DNA of 50,534 nucleotides from NCBI GenBank assembly GCA_022841325.1, contig JALHRS010000040.1, positions 1-50,534 of the forward strand. The letters run 5' to 3'. Source of the DNA: Lysobacterales bacterium (GTDB taxonomy: Bacteria; Pseudomonadota; Gammaproteobacteria; Xanthomonadales; SZUA-5). Below are positions 29,684 to 39,314 of the stretch, piece by piece (position 1 is the stretch's first letter; every line of letters begins with the position of its first letter). A model generated the notes under the pieces. That model saw only the letters and a program-made list of their open reading frames with translations, was not told the DNA's origin and did no database searches. Both the position numbers and the translations under genes were made by a program.

Positions 29684-32600
29684 TCACTCGAAGCCATTGC
29701 TGAACAGCGGATCGCCGGGCACGTAGATGGTGCAACCGAAACTGCGCGGCTGCACGATCAGCGACCAGCCTTCCAGGCTGCCTGCCAGCGTGGTGCTGCC
29801 ATTGGCGATGCTCAGGGACCAGCGCCCCTGGGTGCGGGTGCCATCGAGTCTGGAAAGCTGTCCCGTTGCGTCGGCGCTGACATTCGCCGCCGGGGTTGGC
29901 GGCGTCGGCCGGTAGCTGTTCCAGAACGGGCTGTTGAAGGCCGGCAACCAGTCGCCAGTGAATGGCGCCTGCGTGCTCATGCTCTGGTTCAGATCTTCGC
30001 TGGCGATGTTCGGCAGATCGTCGTCGATCACCAGGTTGGTGAAATTGGCGCCACCCCCCTGATTGGGCACCATGAACCCGCCGCGCTTGAAGATCAGGTC
30101 GGTGCCGTAGCCATTGGGTGCGCGCAGCATCACGCTCAGATGACCGGTGACCGGGTGCGTCAGTTGATCGATGCGCAGATTCAGATCGGCGATTTCCAGG
30201 TCCTCGACCAGATCCATGTTGGCGACCACCCCATCGACTCTATTGACCGGAATAGTCAGATTCGGTGTGCTTGAGAAGACCATGGCGGCGCCCACGCCGA
30301 TGCGAGAGCCGATGCGCAGGCTGAAGCGCGCGCTGCGAGTGCCCAGGCTGGAGCTGGTCTGCAACTCGAACTCGACAGTGCTGCCGCAAGGCGCACCTCC
30401 GTCCACGTTCAGCGTGAATGGCATGGCGGCATTGCTGGCCGAGCTCTGCACGGCAATATCGGGATAGGCTGCGATGGCGCCAGTGATCTGCACCTGCGGC
30501 GCGTTACTGATCAAGGTGGCGCTGACCGCGGTCGCGTTCAGATCGGTCAGGTGCAGTGGATTGCTGAGCTTGACCACCAGCTGCACGCTCTCGCCCGGAT
30601 CGAGCGCGCCGTCGCCATTGCCGATGACGTTGTCGATCACCACCACATCGGTGGCCACGTCGAGCACATCCAGATGTGGCAGCGCGCGGCTGACACCAAT
30701 GCCCATGTGGGCGCGGGCAAAGCGACCACCGACGGCCAGCGGCGCCAGCGCCTTGTAGCCCAGCTCCATGTCGGCGAAGGCCTCCCAGATTTCGCGCTCA
30801 TTGGCGCAGGCGTTGGTGGCGCAATCGGCGGCAATCAGGGCGTCGCGGCCGTCGATGAAGCTTGGATGCACCGGCGTCAGCTTCAGCGCGTCAGTGACCA
30901 GTCGCAGCGTGATTTCGTTGCCGGCAGTGACGTTGCCGCCGGCGTTGACGATGATGCCGGCGCGCATCCGCCACAGCGTTTGTGCCCAGACGGTACCGGC
31001 GTTGTGGACTTCCAGCGCACCATTGGCACCGAGGTTCAGCGGACTCGGCGCAATGCCACCCGATTCGTTGGCGGTGACCGCATCGACGTCGGCAAAACTC
31101 AGCGGATTGAACTGGGCTTCCGTGGCGTAGGGAAAGCGCCGAAATCCGTACACATAGTTGTCGGGCACTGCGCCGAGCCGGTAGGTGATCCAGGGCGCGA
31201 AGGGATAGCGCGCGCCGGGATCATCGGCATTGCTGGTGTTCAACAGCGCCATCGCATAGAAGTCGCTCCAGCCTTCACCCATGCTGCGGGCTACATCCCA
31301 GAGCAGGCCCTGGCTGTTGCCGATCAGGCGATGGCTCATGCCGTGCGTCAGTTCGTGAATCACGATGCCGGCGTCCAGGGCGCTGTCGCGATTGGGCGAG
31401 GGAAAAGTGAAGATGGACATTTCCAGGCGCCCGGGACCGGCGCCGTCGGCAGGGGTTGAAAAGCTGGCGGTGTTGGCTCCGGTGTTCTGCACGTCGGCGG
31501 CGATGCGGTCGCCGCCCAGGCCGCCCTGCCCCAGCAGATTCAACTGCTGGAAGTTGCCCGAGGCTTCATCGAAGCCGAGCGCCGCCATGCGATCGTGAAA
31601 CCAGTTGATGGTGTAGAAGGCCTGCACCAGTGCGCCGCGTTGGGCATCGTTGTTGAGCGGGCTGTCGCCGACGTCTGGATTGCCCGCCACCGGCGCTGGC
31701 GCGTACTCGAAGTCGCGCGGTGCGCTGCCGAAGAAGTCACGGTTACGCGCCGACTGATCGGGATTGCCGACGGCACGTCCGTTGGCATCCAGTGCGCCGG
31801 TATCGCAGACATTGGCCGTGCCATCGCGATCAAGACAGGCCTCGACATTGTTGCCGCGCGTGCTGTCGCAACCGTTGGCAGCGCTGGGGCAGTCATCGAT
31901 CCAGCCATTCGGGCTGGCCTGAATCTGCTGGGCCACGAACATGTTCACGGTGGTTCGGGAGATACCCGGAAACTGTGCGTTGCTTCCCGGTAGCGCCGGG
32001 CTGGGCGATTGCGGCGCCGGACTATCGGCCGGCGTGATGCCATCGGCCTGCACATAAACGCCGAAGCGCGCCTGTTGCGTGGACGCGTACTCGCGCATGT
32101 TCTTGCGCCACAGCAGATGGCCGCTGCGGGCGTCGATCAGCCCGTACCAGTCCTCATTGCCCTCGGTGTAGACCGTCAGCGACCACGCCGGCACCAGCAC
32201 GCCGGGCGCCAGCGGAAACCACACCAGCCGCGCCGATGCCGGAGCACTGAGGCCAGCGCCGGTCAGCGTGGCAAAGGGCTGATCGACAGCCCGCTTGACG
32301 CTCAAGGTGCGCTCATCCAGCACCTGGCCGCTCCAGCCGTACAGATGTCGCAAGGCCGTCGTTGGTGCCATCCATTGGGCGCGATCAAGCTTGGAGCTGG
32401 CCATCAGTGCCATCGGCATCAGCGCGCCGAGCACGCGCCAGACCCGACCATCGCGATCGATCAGCACTCGCGTCTCGCTCTCGAATACCGGCATTCCATC
32501 GATCTGTTGTTCCAGGCGCACCATGCGCAAACCACTGGGTCCGCCGGGGCTGTCGCCAAGCACGACCAGGGCCTCGACGTCGGCCGCCGACAATCCATAA

Positions 32601-33004
32601 ACAGCGCGGTGTTCGCTCAGAAAGGCGCGCGCGATCTGCACACTGCTGCGTCCGGGTGCGGACTCACTCAGGGCTCCCGCTTCGCTGAAGAGCGCATCGA
32701 TGCCGCCGGTGCTTTGGGTGCGCCGCACTCGCAGCGCGGGGCTCGCTTGCAGCAGCGCGCTGATGGCGAAGTCGATCTCCGAGCGGGCATCAGCCAGTTT
32801 GGCCGTGGCGCTCGTCGCCAGGGCGGGCTGTGCGGCCAGCACCTGCTGGAACTGCTCGCGCGCATTGACGCGCACGTCGAGATTGCCCTGCAACGCGCTC
32901 GTCACCGAATCGGCATGCGCCGATCCGGAAGTGATTGCTGCGGACGACAGCCAGAGCGCCAACAGCCCCATCCTGCACATGAGCCACCCAGTGTTCGCGC
33001 ACAT
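29684..33004 (-). CDS. Secreted M36-family (fungalysin-type) zinc metallopeptidase with P-domain and GFE tail
   Basis: A 1106-residue secreted protease. ATG 33002-33004 has GGAG seven bases upstream and gives a signal peptide (CRMGLLALWLSSAAITSGSAHA). A fungalysin/thermolysin propeptide region spans about 30-280. The catalytic domain of about 350 residues carries the zinc site H-E-L-T-H in VIHELTHGMSHRL (near residue 555) and the downstream glutamate region RSMGEGWSDFYAM. A beta-sandwich follows (PQVQITGAIAAYPDIAVQ). A proprotein-convertase P-type domain is near the end (VEDLEIADLNLRIDQLTHPV through GRWSLSIANGSTTLAGSLEG). The last residues are D-P-L-F-S-N-G-F-E, a tail shared with three other proteins in this window. 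It would degrade extracellular protein. Monocistronic. Confidence 0.9.
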   Translation of the reverse strand: MCANTGWLMCRMGLLALWLSSAAITSGSAHADSVTSALQGNLDVRVNAREQFQQVLAAQPALATSATAKLADARSEIDFAISALLQASPALRVRRTQSTGGIDALFSEAGALSESAPGRSSVQIARAFLSEHRAVYGLSAADVEALVVLGDSPGGPSGLRMVRLEQQIDGMPVFESETRVLIDRDGRVWRVLGALMPMALMASSKLDRAQWMAPTTALRHLYGWSGQVLDERTLSVKRAVDQPFATLTGAGLSAPASARLVWFPLAPGVLVPAWSLTVYTEGNEDWYGLIDARSGHLLWRKNMREYASTQQARFGVYVQADGITPADSPAPQSPSPALPGSNAQFPGISRTTVNMFVAQQIQASPNGWIDDCPSAANGCDSTRGNNVEACLDRDGTANVCDTGALDANGRAVGNPDQSARNRDFFGSAPRDFEYAPAPVAGNPDVGDSPLNNDAQRGALVQAFYTINWFHDRMAALGFDEASGNFQQLNLLGQGGLGGDRIAADVQNTGANTASFSTPADGAGPGRLEMSIFTFPSPNRDSALDAGIVIHELTHGMSHRLIGNSQGLLWDVARSMGEGWSDFYAMALLNTSNADDPGARYPFAPWITYRLGAVPDNYVYGFRRFPYATEAQFNPLSFADVDAVTANESGGIAPSPLNLGANGALEVHNAGTVWAQTLWRMRAGIIVNAGGNVTAGNEITLRLVTDALKLTPVHPSFIDGRDALIAADCATNACANEREIWEAFADMELGYKALAPLAVGGRFARAHMGIGVSRALPHLDVLDVATDVVVIDNVIGNGDGALDPGESVQLVVKLSNPLHLTDLNATAVSATLISNAPQVQITGAIAAYPDIAVQSSASNAAMPFTLNVDGGAPCGSTVEFELQTSSSLGTRSARFSLRIGSRIGVGAAMVFSSTPNLTIPVNRVDGVVANMDLVEDLEIADLNLRIDQLTHPVTGHLSVMLRAPNGYGTDLIFKRGGFMVPNQGGGANFTNLVIDDDLPNIASEDLNQSMSTQAPFTGDWLPAFNSPFWNSYRPTPPTPAANVSADATGQLSRLDGTRTQGRWSLSIANGSTTLAGSLEGWSLIVQPRSFGCTIYVPGDPLFSNGFE

Positions 33005-33438
33005 TGCGAATCTCCGCTGCCGGCCCGGAACTGCACGCGGGCCATGAATCCACTCGCGGCCGCAGGCCGTAGCTGCCGCGTAGCGGCGCCAGAGCCCTTT
33101 TCCGTCGAACCGAGCATGCCCACCATGGTAACTCCCCTCATCCGGGTCCTGCGGACCCACCCGCTCCCGGCCAGCGGGGGAGCAGGAACCAAAGCCGGGC
33201 TGCAAGCCAGTAGATTCACCCATCTGGCGCAAGGATTCATGGGGAAACAAGCACAGTAGAACAGTCAACGTGCGCATGAGCTTCTCAGTTCCACCCGGGT
33301 GGATTGTTCCGGGACTGACTGGAAGATCGAAATCACGAGCTCAGGCTGGACACGGCGCTCGAACCACCGGCGCTGTTCGCGAAAGCGCAGGACTGGCCGC
33401 AGGAAGCGGTGCGGCTGGCCGTCGCCCGAATTCGGCGG
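33005..33438. other. Gap between M36 peptidase and beta-helix genes, no supported gene
   Basis: It must hold the promoter of the peptidase (minus strand, upstream of 33004). A plus-strand frame around 33342-33440 and minus-strand frames around 33300-33430 have coding-like runs, but neither has a start or a family match. Near 33030 the sequence CTGCACGCGGGCCATGAATCC resembles the lead-in of the repeats at about 8470. Nothing else noted. Confidence 0.4.
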
Positions 33439-35556
33439 TCAGGGCTGCTCGAATCCATCGACGAACATGGGTGCGATGATGTCGAGGCGTGCTCGATCAG
33501 CCAGTACCTGGACGCGCGCGTCGAGTTGGTTGTACTCGGGCGGAAATTCCACGCTCTGGAACTGGCCCGAGACGGCGGCGCCGACGACCAGATCAAAACT
33601 GGAGCCCGGGGTTGGCAGATAGCCACCGACAGCTTCGATGGCCAGTCGTCCGCCCAGCTGAATCGTGCCGTTGCCGCCGATGCGATCGAAGCTGGAGGGG
33701 CTGGCCAACCCGAACAGTGTTGTTGCGGTACTGCCCAAGGTCAGCGTGGCACCTCCCGACACGCTCAGCGTCCCGATCGGCCCTGCCGGTGACCATGGCT
33801 GGTCGGGTGCGATCACGCCGTCCACCCGCACCGCGCCCACGACACGGCCCGATCCGGTCAGCACCTGACCCGGTCCCAAGGTCAACACGCCTGCGGAACC
33901 CTCCAGCGTGACGTTGACAGAGGGACTGTCCGCGCGCAGGCGTACCTCACCGCTGTGGGCCAGCGAGGTCGGCCCGGCACCGCGCAGAACGGCGAAGTTC
34001 GGGCCGCAGCCCGCGTTGTCCAGCGTGATCGTGCCGCGGTTGTTGATGGTGCCGGCAAGGGTCAGCTCGCGTGAGCAGGGCACGATGAGGTTGGCGCCGC
34101 TGGCGAGCGAGAGGTTCTCCAGGCGCGCGCTCGAAGTGTTCGGGTAGATCACGCCATTGCCGCTGGTCGCCAGCGTGCCACCGCTGACCGTGGTGCTGCC
34201 CTCGAGCACCAAGGCCGAGTTCTGTTCGGCTCGCACCACCCCGAGCGGGCCCTGGGTCAGGGTGGGAGCCTGCAGGCTGAGGGTGCCGCCGTTACGGGCC
34301 ACCATGGTGCCCTCGTTGATCTGCGCCGAGGTCTGCAGGGTCAACTGGCCGGGGCCGCTGGTCAGACCGTTGCGATCGGCCAGCACAGTGCCGAGGTTGG
34401 TCAGTGCGAGCGCGATGGTGCCATGGCCGCCGATGCTGTGGCTCTGAGCATTGACCATCGCCTGCCCGCCGCCACCGAACAGCGCTGCCAGCGCGCCGCC
34501 TTCGAGCTGGAGTCGACCGCTGCCGGTCATGGTCGTGCTATCGCCGAAGCGCGAGGTGACGAAGCCGCTGGGGCCGGTGTAGATCAGCCCGTCGTTCTGC
34601 AGGCCAAGCGGGCCGATGAATATGCCGGCATTGCCGGAAAAGGTCAGCCGTGTACCCGTTTCGAGCGACACATCCTCGATCGGGAATCCCTGGCTGAACA
34701 CGGTGGCCAGGCCACTGCCGATGGTCTGCAGTCGCCCGCCGCGCAAACCCTCGTTGCCGGCGCCGATCAGGGCCAACGCGGACCCGTTCTCGATCACGAT
34801 TCGGCCCGCGCCGAACTGGCGGAAGCCGTGGTTGCCATTACCCATCGAGAGCACGAGCGAGCCGCCGTCCCGGGCGCGCACCAGGCCATGATTGTCGATG
34901 TTGTGGGTGCTCTCGAAGGTCAGTGCACGCCCCGCCACATTGGCGTCGACCAGGCCGTCGTTCTGCAGGCGCACGCGGATCGTGCCATTGCCCTCGATGG
35001 TGTGGCTGGGCCAGTTCACCAGCAGCCAGCCCAGATTGGAGATCGGCGAGAGGAAGGCGCCGTGATTCGGCGGCGCGGACAGGCGGATCCGCCCATTGGC
35101 GCCGTTGGCGTTGGTGTGGTTGTGGATGATCAGACTGGAGTCCTGCAGCGCGTCCTGGCCGCCGATCAGGATCACGGCGTTGTTGTCCATCTGCGTGCCG
35201 TGCACGTTCAGCTCGGCGCGCATGGAGGAGCCGGCCACGCGCACCACCGCACCGACGTGGTTGAACTGCAGGTGCAGGCATGACGCCGCCTGACCCTGCC
35301 CGAGCACGTCGACCCGCACCGCCAGCTCGATTCGGCAGCTGACACTCTGATCTGGAACGCCGCCCTGCCAGGGCAGGATGCCGCCCCAGCGGAAGGGGTT
35401 GAACCAGGAGTCGTTGACTTCGGTGGCCCAGAAGGCCACCCCACCTGCTCCGGTCGTGCTGGCCTCGGCGCTAGGCATGAGCATGGCCAGGGCGAGCAAC
35501 AGCGAAGCGGATTTCGCGCCGCTTCGGCGCGCGTCTGAAGAGAGCAGCGACGGCAT
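33439..35556 (-). CDS. Secreted beta-helix repeat protein with GFE tail
   Basis: A 705-residue exported protein starting at ATG 35554-35556, with AGGAG eight bases upstream. The signal peptide is about residues 15-33 (SASLLLALAMLMPSAEAS). Nearly all the rest is short-strand repeats typical of passenger-type right-handed beta-helices (VAGRALTFESTHNIDNHGLV, SLVLSMGNGNHGFRQFGAGR, LVLEGSTTVSGGTLATSGNG, TLTLGSTATTLFGLASPSSF). No autotransporter beta-barrel follows; instead the protein ends I-A-P-M-F-V-D-G-F-E-Q-P. It is therefore secreted by another route. It lies 43 bases downstream of the kinase gene, in the same direction as sigma and kinase, so it may be an output or co-regulated product of that module. 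Confidence 0.75.
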   Translation of the reverse strand: MPSLLSSDARRSGAKSASLLLALAMLMPSAEASTTGAGGVAFWATEVNDSWFNPFRWGGILPWQGGVPDQSVSCRIELAVRVDVLGQGQAASCLHLQFNHVGAVVRVAGSSMRAELNVHGTQMDNNAVILIGGQDALQDSSLIIHNHTNANGANGRIRLSAPPNHGAFLSPISNLGWLLVNWPSHTIEGNGTIRVRLQNDGLVDANVAGRALTFESTHNIDNHGLVRARDGGSLVLSMGNGNHGFRQFGAGRIVIENGSALALIGAGNEGLRGGRLQTIGSGLATVFSQGFPIEDVSLETGTRLTFSGNAGIFIGPLGLQNDGLIYTGPSGFVTSRFGDSTTMTGSGRLQLEGGALAALFGGGGQAMVNAQSHSIGGHGTIALALTNLGTVLADRNGLTSGPGQLTLQTSAQINEGTMVARNGGTLSLQAPTLTQGPLGVVRAEQNSALVLEGSTTVSGGTLATSGNGVIYPNTSSARLENLSLASGANLIVPCSRELTLAGTINNRGTITLDNAGCGPNFAVLRGAGPTSLAHSGEVRLRADSPSVNVTLEGSAGVLTLGPGQVLTGSGRVVGAVRVDGVIAPDQPWSPAGPIGTLSVSGGATLTLGSTATTLFGLASPSSFDRIGGNGTIQLGGRLAIEAVGGYLPTPGSSFDLVVGAAVSGQFQSVEFPPEYNQLDARVQVLADRARLDIIAPMFVDGFEQP

Positions 35557-35598
35557 TGGAGAGCTCCTGGGCGCGGGCGAGGGGCCGCGTCTTGACCC

Positions 35599-37881
35599 TC
35601 AAGGCGCAGGATCGCGTCCCGGTGTCTCATCGACCGGCTGGAACCTGGCGAGGACGGCCCGCGCCCGTTCGAGCCAGGCGGGATCGGCGTCGTCCGCGCG
35701 TTCGAACACGGCCATCGCTGTGGTTGCCTGGCGGACAGCCTCCGTGGACTGCCCGCGCGCCGCGGCGATCTCGGCGGCGGCCAGCGCCACGTGTCCGCGG
35801 CCGACATAGTCCGGCGCATAGGCGCGTTCGGCCAGAGTCAGGGCCCTGGCGATATCGCGGGCGGCCGCGTCTGGATCCCCGAGCTGCAGCCGCATCCGCG
35901 CCGCGTTGGTCAACGGACCGGCAAGCTCAGCGTGATCAGGACCGAAGGCTTGTTCGCGTACCCTGACCGACTCGTCGAACAAGGCCAGCGCTTCGGCCGC
36001 ACGCCCGGCATCACGGTGCACCAGCGCGTAGTTGTTGAGGGCGACGGCCAGCGCCACTGTCCGCTGCGGCAATGCCTGCTTCAGCGCGGCGATCGCTTCG
36101 CGATAGACCTGGTCAGCCTCTTCCAGGCGTCCGGCCCCCTGCAGGGCGCTGCCGAGGTTTTCCAGGCGCGCACCGAGCGCGCCGGCTTCGAGCGCCAGTG
36201 AGCGGGCATCGGCCACCGCCGCTTCGGCAAAGGCGATGGCTTCTCCATAATGGCCGATGTCGCTCATCAGCGCGGCCAGATCATTGCGGACCGCGCCCGC
36301 CTCCCGGCGCAGCGCAGGGTCAGCCGAATAGATGGCCAGCGCCGCGCGATAGTTGCGCTCCGCGCTGTCGGTTCGGCCTCGCGTCCAGTCGAGCAGGGCC
36401 TGGCCCTGGAGTACGTCAGCGTGTCCGGCGGTTCCCGGCTTGCGCAGTGCCAGTGCGCGCTCGAACTGCTCGGCGGCGGCCCCAAGTTGCATCAGGTTGG
36501 TATAGGCGCGACCGATACCCAGGCGCACATCCGCTTCGCTTTCCGGCTGCTCGGCAAAGTGCTCGGGAATGCGGGCAACCGCCTGGTCCAGCGCTTCCTT
36601 GAGGCTGGGCTCGCGGCCGCTGGCCACCGGATCGGCATCGGCGATCAGGCGCAGCAGAAAATCATTGGCACTGGCGGCGCGGGCTGCTTCGGCCCGTGCG
36701 ACCATCGCCTGCTGGGCGGCGATGGCCAGACCGAAGGCCAGCGCCAGCCCGGCGGCAGTGGCCGCAATCACCGGCAACCGGTTGCGGCGAAGGAACAGGC
36801 GCCAGCGATAGCCGCGATCCCCCTGCCGCGCCGCGACTGGCCTCAGATCCAGCCAGCGCTCCAGGTCCGCCGCGTACTCGGCGGCGCTGGCGTAACGGCG
36901 CTCGACGTCTACCGCCAGCGCCTTCAGCAGCACTCGATCCAGATCGCCTTCGAGCTGACGCCGCCAGGACAGAGCCTCGCGCGCCGATAGCGCCAATGCC
37001 GCTGGATCGAGCACCGCGCTGGGCCGTGTCGGTGCGCTGGTTCTGAGCTGGGCCTCGATCTCGGCGGGAGAGCGCCCTCCGGACTCGTGGGGTACCCTGC
37101 CGGTGAGCAGCAGGTAGAGCACCAGACCCAGCGAATACACATCCGATGCGGTGGTCAGTGGCTTGCCGGCCAGTTGCTCCGGACTCGCGTACTGTGGGGT
37201 CAATGGCGCCATTCCGGTTGCGGTAAGCCCGCCTTCGTCGGCCAGGCTCTTGGCGATGCCGAAATCCAGAAGCTTGGCTCGACCTTCAGTGGTCACCATG
37301 ATGTTGGCGGGCTTGAGATCACGGTGGAGGATCAGCGCCCGATGCGCAGCCTCGACCGCCCCGAGCACCTGCAGGAACAGCTGGATGCGTTGGCGGATCG
37401 ACAGTTGTCGCAGCGCGCACCAGCGATCGATCGGTTCGCCGGCGACGTACTCCATCGCCACCCAGGGTCGACCGTCCGGGGCCATCCCGCCATCAATGAT
37501 GCGGGCGACGTTCGGGTGTTCCAGTCTTGCCAGGAACGCTCGCTCGGCATGGAAGCGTGCCATGGCCTCAGGGCCGGCCCATCCGCGTGCCGTGAGCTTC
37601 AGTGCCGCCTGTTGTCTGTAGCCGGCGTCGTCGCGTTCGACGCGGAAGACTTCACCCATCCCGCCCGCGCCCAGACGCTCCAGCACGCGCCAGGAACCCA
37701 TGTGGTCCGGAAGTCTGGGCGACTCAAGCAAGCCTGCGCTTTGCGCGTGAGCCTGCAGCAAGGCCAGAGCGTCGTCGAGCAGACTCGGCTCATCGCCTGC
37801 CGCCTCGCGCAGGAAGTTCTCCCGTGCCGGTGGCGGCAGCGTGAGTGCCTGGCCGAGCAAACCCAGCGCACGCGCATCCAT
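35599..37881 (-). CDS. Membrane-anchored Ser/Thr protein kinase with TPR domain (second module)
   Basis: A 760-residue PknB-type kinase. Kinase domain about residues 63-335: LERLGAGGMGEVFRVERDD, lysine in AALKLTARG, LHRDLKPANIMVTTEGRAKL, LDFGIAKSLADEGG and QYASPEQLAG. One membrane span near residue 375 (LPVIAATAAGLALAFGLAIA). The C-terminal half has TPR-like repeats (LGRIDEAI-like helices such as AAEQFERALALRKPGTAGHA, AIAFAEAAVADARSLALEAG). All catalytic residues are present. Start ATG shares one base with the sigma-factor stop (TGATG), showing tight coupling. It is similar in layout but not close in sequence to the kinase at 19274-21838. The product would sense an envelope or extracytoplasmic signal. 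Confidence 0.9.
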   Translation of the reverse strand: MDARALGLLGQALTLPPPARENFLREAAGDEPSLLDDALALLQAHAQSAGLLESPRLPDHMGSWRVLERLGAGGMGEVFRVERDDAGYRQQAALKLTARGWAGPEAMARFHAERAFLARLEHPNVARIIDGGMAPDGRPWVAMEYVAGEPIDRWCALRQLSIRQRIQLFLQVLGAVEAAHRALILHRDLKPANIMVTTEGRAKLLDFGIAKSLADEGGLTATGMAPLTPQYASPEQLAGKPLTTASDVYSLGLVLYLLLTGRVPHESGGRSPAEIEAQLRTSAPTRPSAVLDPAALALSAREALSWRRQLEGDLDRVLLKALAVDVERRYASAAEYAADLERWLDLRPVAARQGDRGYRWRLFLRRNRLPVIAATAAGLALAFGLAIAAQQAMVARAEAARAASANDFLLRLIADADPVASGREPSLKEALDQAVARIPEHFAEQPESEADVRLGIGRAYTNLMQLGAAAEQFERALALRKPGTAGHADVLQGQALLDWTRGRTDSAERNYRAALAIYSADPALRREAGAVRNDLAALMSDIGHYGEAIAFAEAAVADARSLALEAGALGARLENLGSALQGAGRLEEADQVYREAIAALKQALPQRTVALAVALNNYALVHRDAGRAAEALALFDESVRVREQAFGPDHAELAGPLTNAARMRLQLGDPDAAARDIARALTLAERAYAPDYVGRGHVALAAAEIAAARGQSTEAVRQATTAMAVFERADDADPAWLERARAVLARFQPVDETPGRDPAP

Positions 37882-38438
37882 CAGCGCAGTTGCGTGTGCA
37901 GGAAGGCGCGAGCGACTTCCCAGTCGCGCTGCGCCGTTGCCCTGGAGATCCCCAGCAGCGCGGCGATCTCGGACATTTCCAGATCCGCGTAGTAGCGCAG
38001 TTCCACCACCCTTGCCATGCGCTCATTCATGGCCTCCAGTTGCGCAAGTGCCTGCTCCAGAGCCAGCGCATCAATACCCCGGTCGGCGACGGGTTCGCCC
38101 TCGGCTCGGGACAGCGTGATCGCCACCGCTCCGCCGCCGCGTTTGTCGGCGTCGCGACGGCGGGCGTGATCAATCAGCACCTGGCGCATGCGTCGCGCCG
38201 CCAGCGCGTAGAACTGGCGTCGGTCCTGAGCCACCTCGGCATCGTTCGCGCCCAGGCGCAGCCAGGCCTCGTGTATCAGTGCTGTTGGGGTCAGGGTGTG
38301 TCCGATACGCTCGCCACGCATCTGCCGTTCGGCCAGCTGGTGCAGTTCCGCATAGATCAGGCTGACCAGCCGGGCTTCCGCCGACGAATCGCCGGCAGCG
38401 CGGGCTTTGAGCAGCTGAGTGACGGGTCCTTCTGCCAT
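37881..38438 (-). CDS. ECF-subfamily sigma factor (second module)
   Basis: A 185-residue sigma factor starting at ATG 38436-38438. Region 2: SLIYAELHQLAERQMRGERI, TLTPTALIHEAWLRLGANDA, RRQFYALAARRMRQVLIDHA. Region 4: LAQLEAMNERMARVVELRYY, DLEMSEIAALLGISRATAQR. It belongs to the same kinase-linked ECF-like group as the gene at 21846-22412 and overlaps its kinase gene by one base. The frame stays open upstream for a further 147 codons with protein-like sequence (see 38439-38879). The ATG at 38438 is preferred because the protein then matches the family length. Confidence 0.85.
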   Translation of the reverse strand: MAEGPVTQLLKARAAGDSSAEARLVSLIYAELHQLAERQMRGERIGHTLTPTALIHEAWLRLGANDAEVAQDRRQFYALAARRMRQVLIDHARRRDADKRGGGAVAITLSRAEGEPVADRGIDALALEQALAQLEAMNERMARVVELRYYADLEMSEIAALLGISRATAQRDWEVARAFLHTQLR

Positions 38439-38879
38439 GCGACATTCTCGACCTGGCCCGTTGCCGCATTCAAGACCGGAGCTTGATCTCGACCGCTGCA
38501 CACGCGGGCTCAACAGCAACAGGGCGCAGGGGTGCAGTCTGAGCCGCGTGGCGAAGTCCAGCCTGTCAGTTTCCACATCCGCCGCGGGCCCCGCCCTACC
38601 TGAGAGGGTGATGCACGGTACCTCACGCCCCTGTGAACGGGCGTCGCCGGCTAGTGTCTCCAACCACGGGTCATCAGCACCCGAGTGCTGATCATCGGCA
38701 CTCGTCCGGCGGGGCTGCAATTGATCGACGACCCGTGTCAGATCCACCAATCGCTGGGCGTGCACCAGATGAATGCTGTCGGTCTCCGCACAGGCAGATG
38801 CCAACGCACGTTGCCAAGCCCTGCGTCCACTGATCTCGTCTCGGACTGCCACCACGATGTTGCGGTTGGCGCGAGCCAT
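38439..38879 (-). pseudogene. Universal-stress-protein-like segment in frame with the sigma gene
   Basis: From ATG 38877-38879 the minus-strand frame reads MARANRNIVVAVRDEISGRR, AWQRALASACAETDSIHLVH, and later WLETLAGDARSQGREVPCIT and LSGRAGPAADV. This resembles a UspA fold: first strand with I-V-V-A-V, helix, I-H-L-V-H strand, and the amphipathic helix plus G-R-A-G-P loop. The C-terminal nucleotide loop G-x-x-G-x(9)-G-[ST] is missing. It runs without a stop into the sigma factor. Either a USP gene that lost its end and stop, or an unusual N-terminal extension of sigma. I favour a decayed gene; similarity is by eye only. Confidence 0.4.
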
Positions 38880-39050
38880 CCAGACTCTCCCGGCTGTCGT
38901 CACCAGCGTAGTTGGCGATCAGGGCAATGGTCTGAGGTGGGTCAAGGCCGCTGACGGACGGGACCTGACCGATGTCTTCTGCCGGGTCGAGCCTGAACCG
39001 TTCTGGCCATTGAGGCTGCCGAGCACCTGCGGTGCGAGAGAGCCTCGGCT

Positions 39051-39240
39051 CTATCCGAAAACCACATAGGCTCTGCCGCTCTGACCGCCATTTGCCGCAG
39101 CGATCTCCACATCGGCAATGCCGTCGCCGTCGCCATTGCCATCGCCGGCGCGGCGGTGGAATGTCAGTGCAGGAGCGCCGCCATGAGCGGCGTTGACGCC
39201 AGTCGCCAGCGGGAATTGCGAGCACTCGTCAACCCCGCGA
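39051..39240 (-). pseudogene. FG-GAP/integrin-type repeat protein, C-terminal remnant
   Basis: The minus-strand frame ending at TAG 39051-39053 reads LATGVNAAHGGAPALTFHRR, A-G-D-G-N-G-D-G-D-G-I-A-D-V, then EIAAANGGQSGRAYVVFG. D-x-N-x-D-G-x-x-D plus the closing Y-V-V-F-G is the calcium-binding FG-GAP repeat of secreted beta-propeller proteins. Only one blade is present; the frame upstream has no start and soon meets the start region of the oppositely oriented LamG gene. It is the last piece of a lost secreted protein. Confidence 0.65.
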
Positions 39241-39314
39241 TTTGACCAGGATCAACGCGCCTCGCGCGGGCAGGCCTACGCTTGAATCAGGTCGTTTCGA
39301 CAGGCCGCACAGCC

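Noticed and set aside
33342..33440. Plus-strand coding scrap (TALEPPALFAKAQDWPQEAV)
   Set aside because: No start or family, and it runs antisense into the end of the beta-helix gene.
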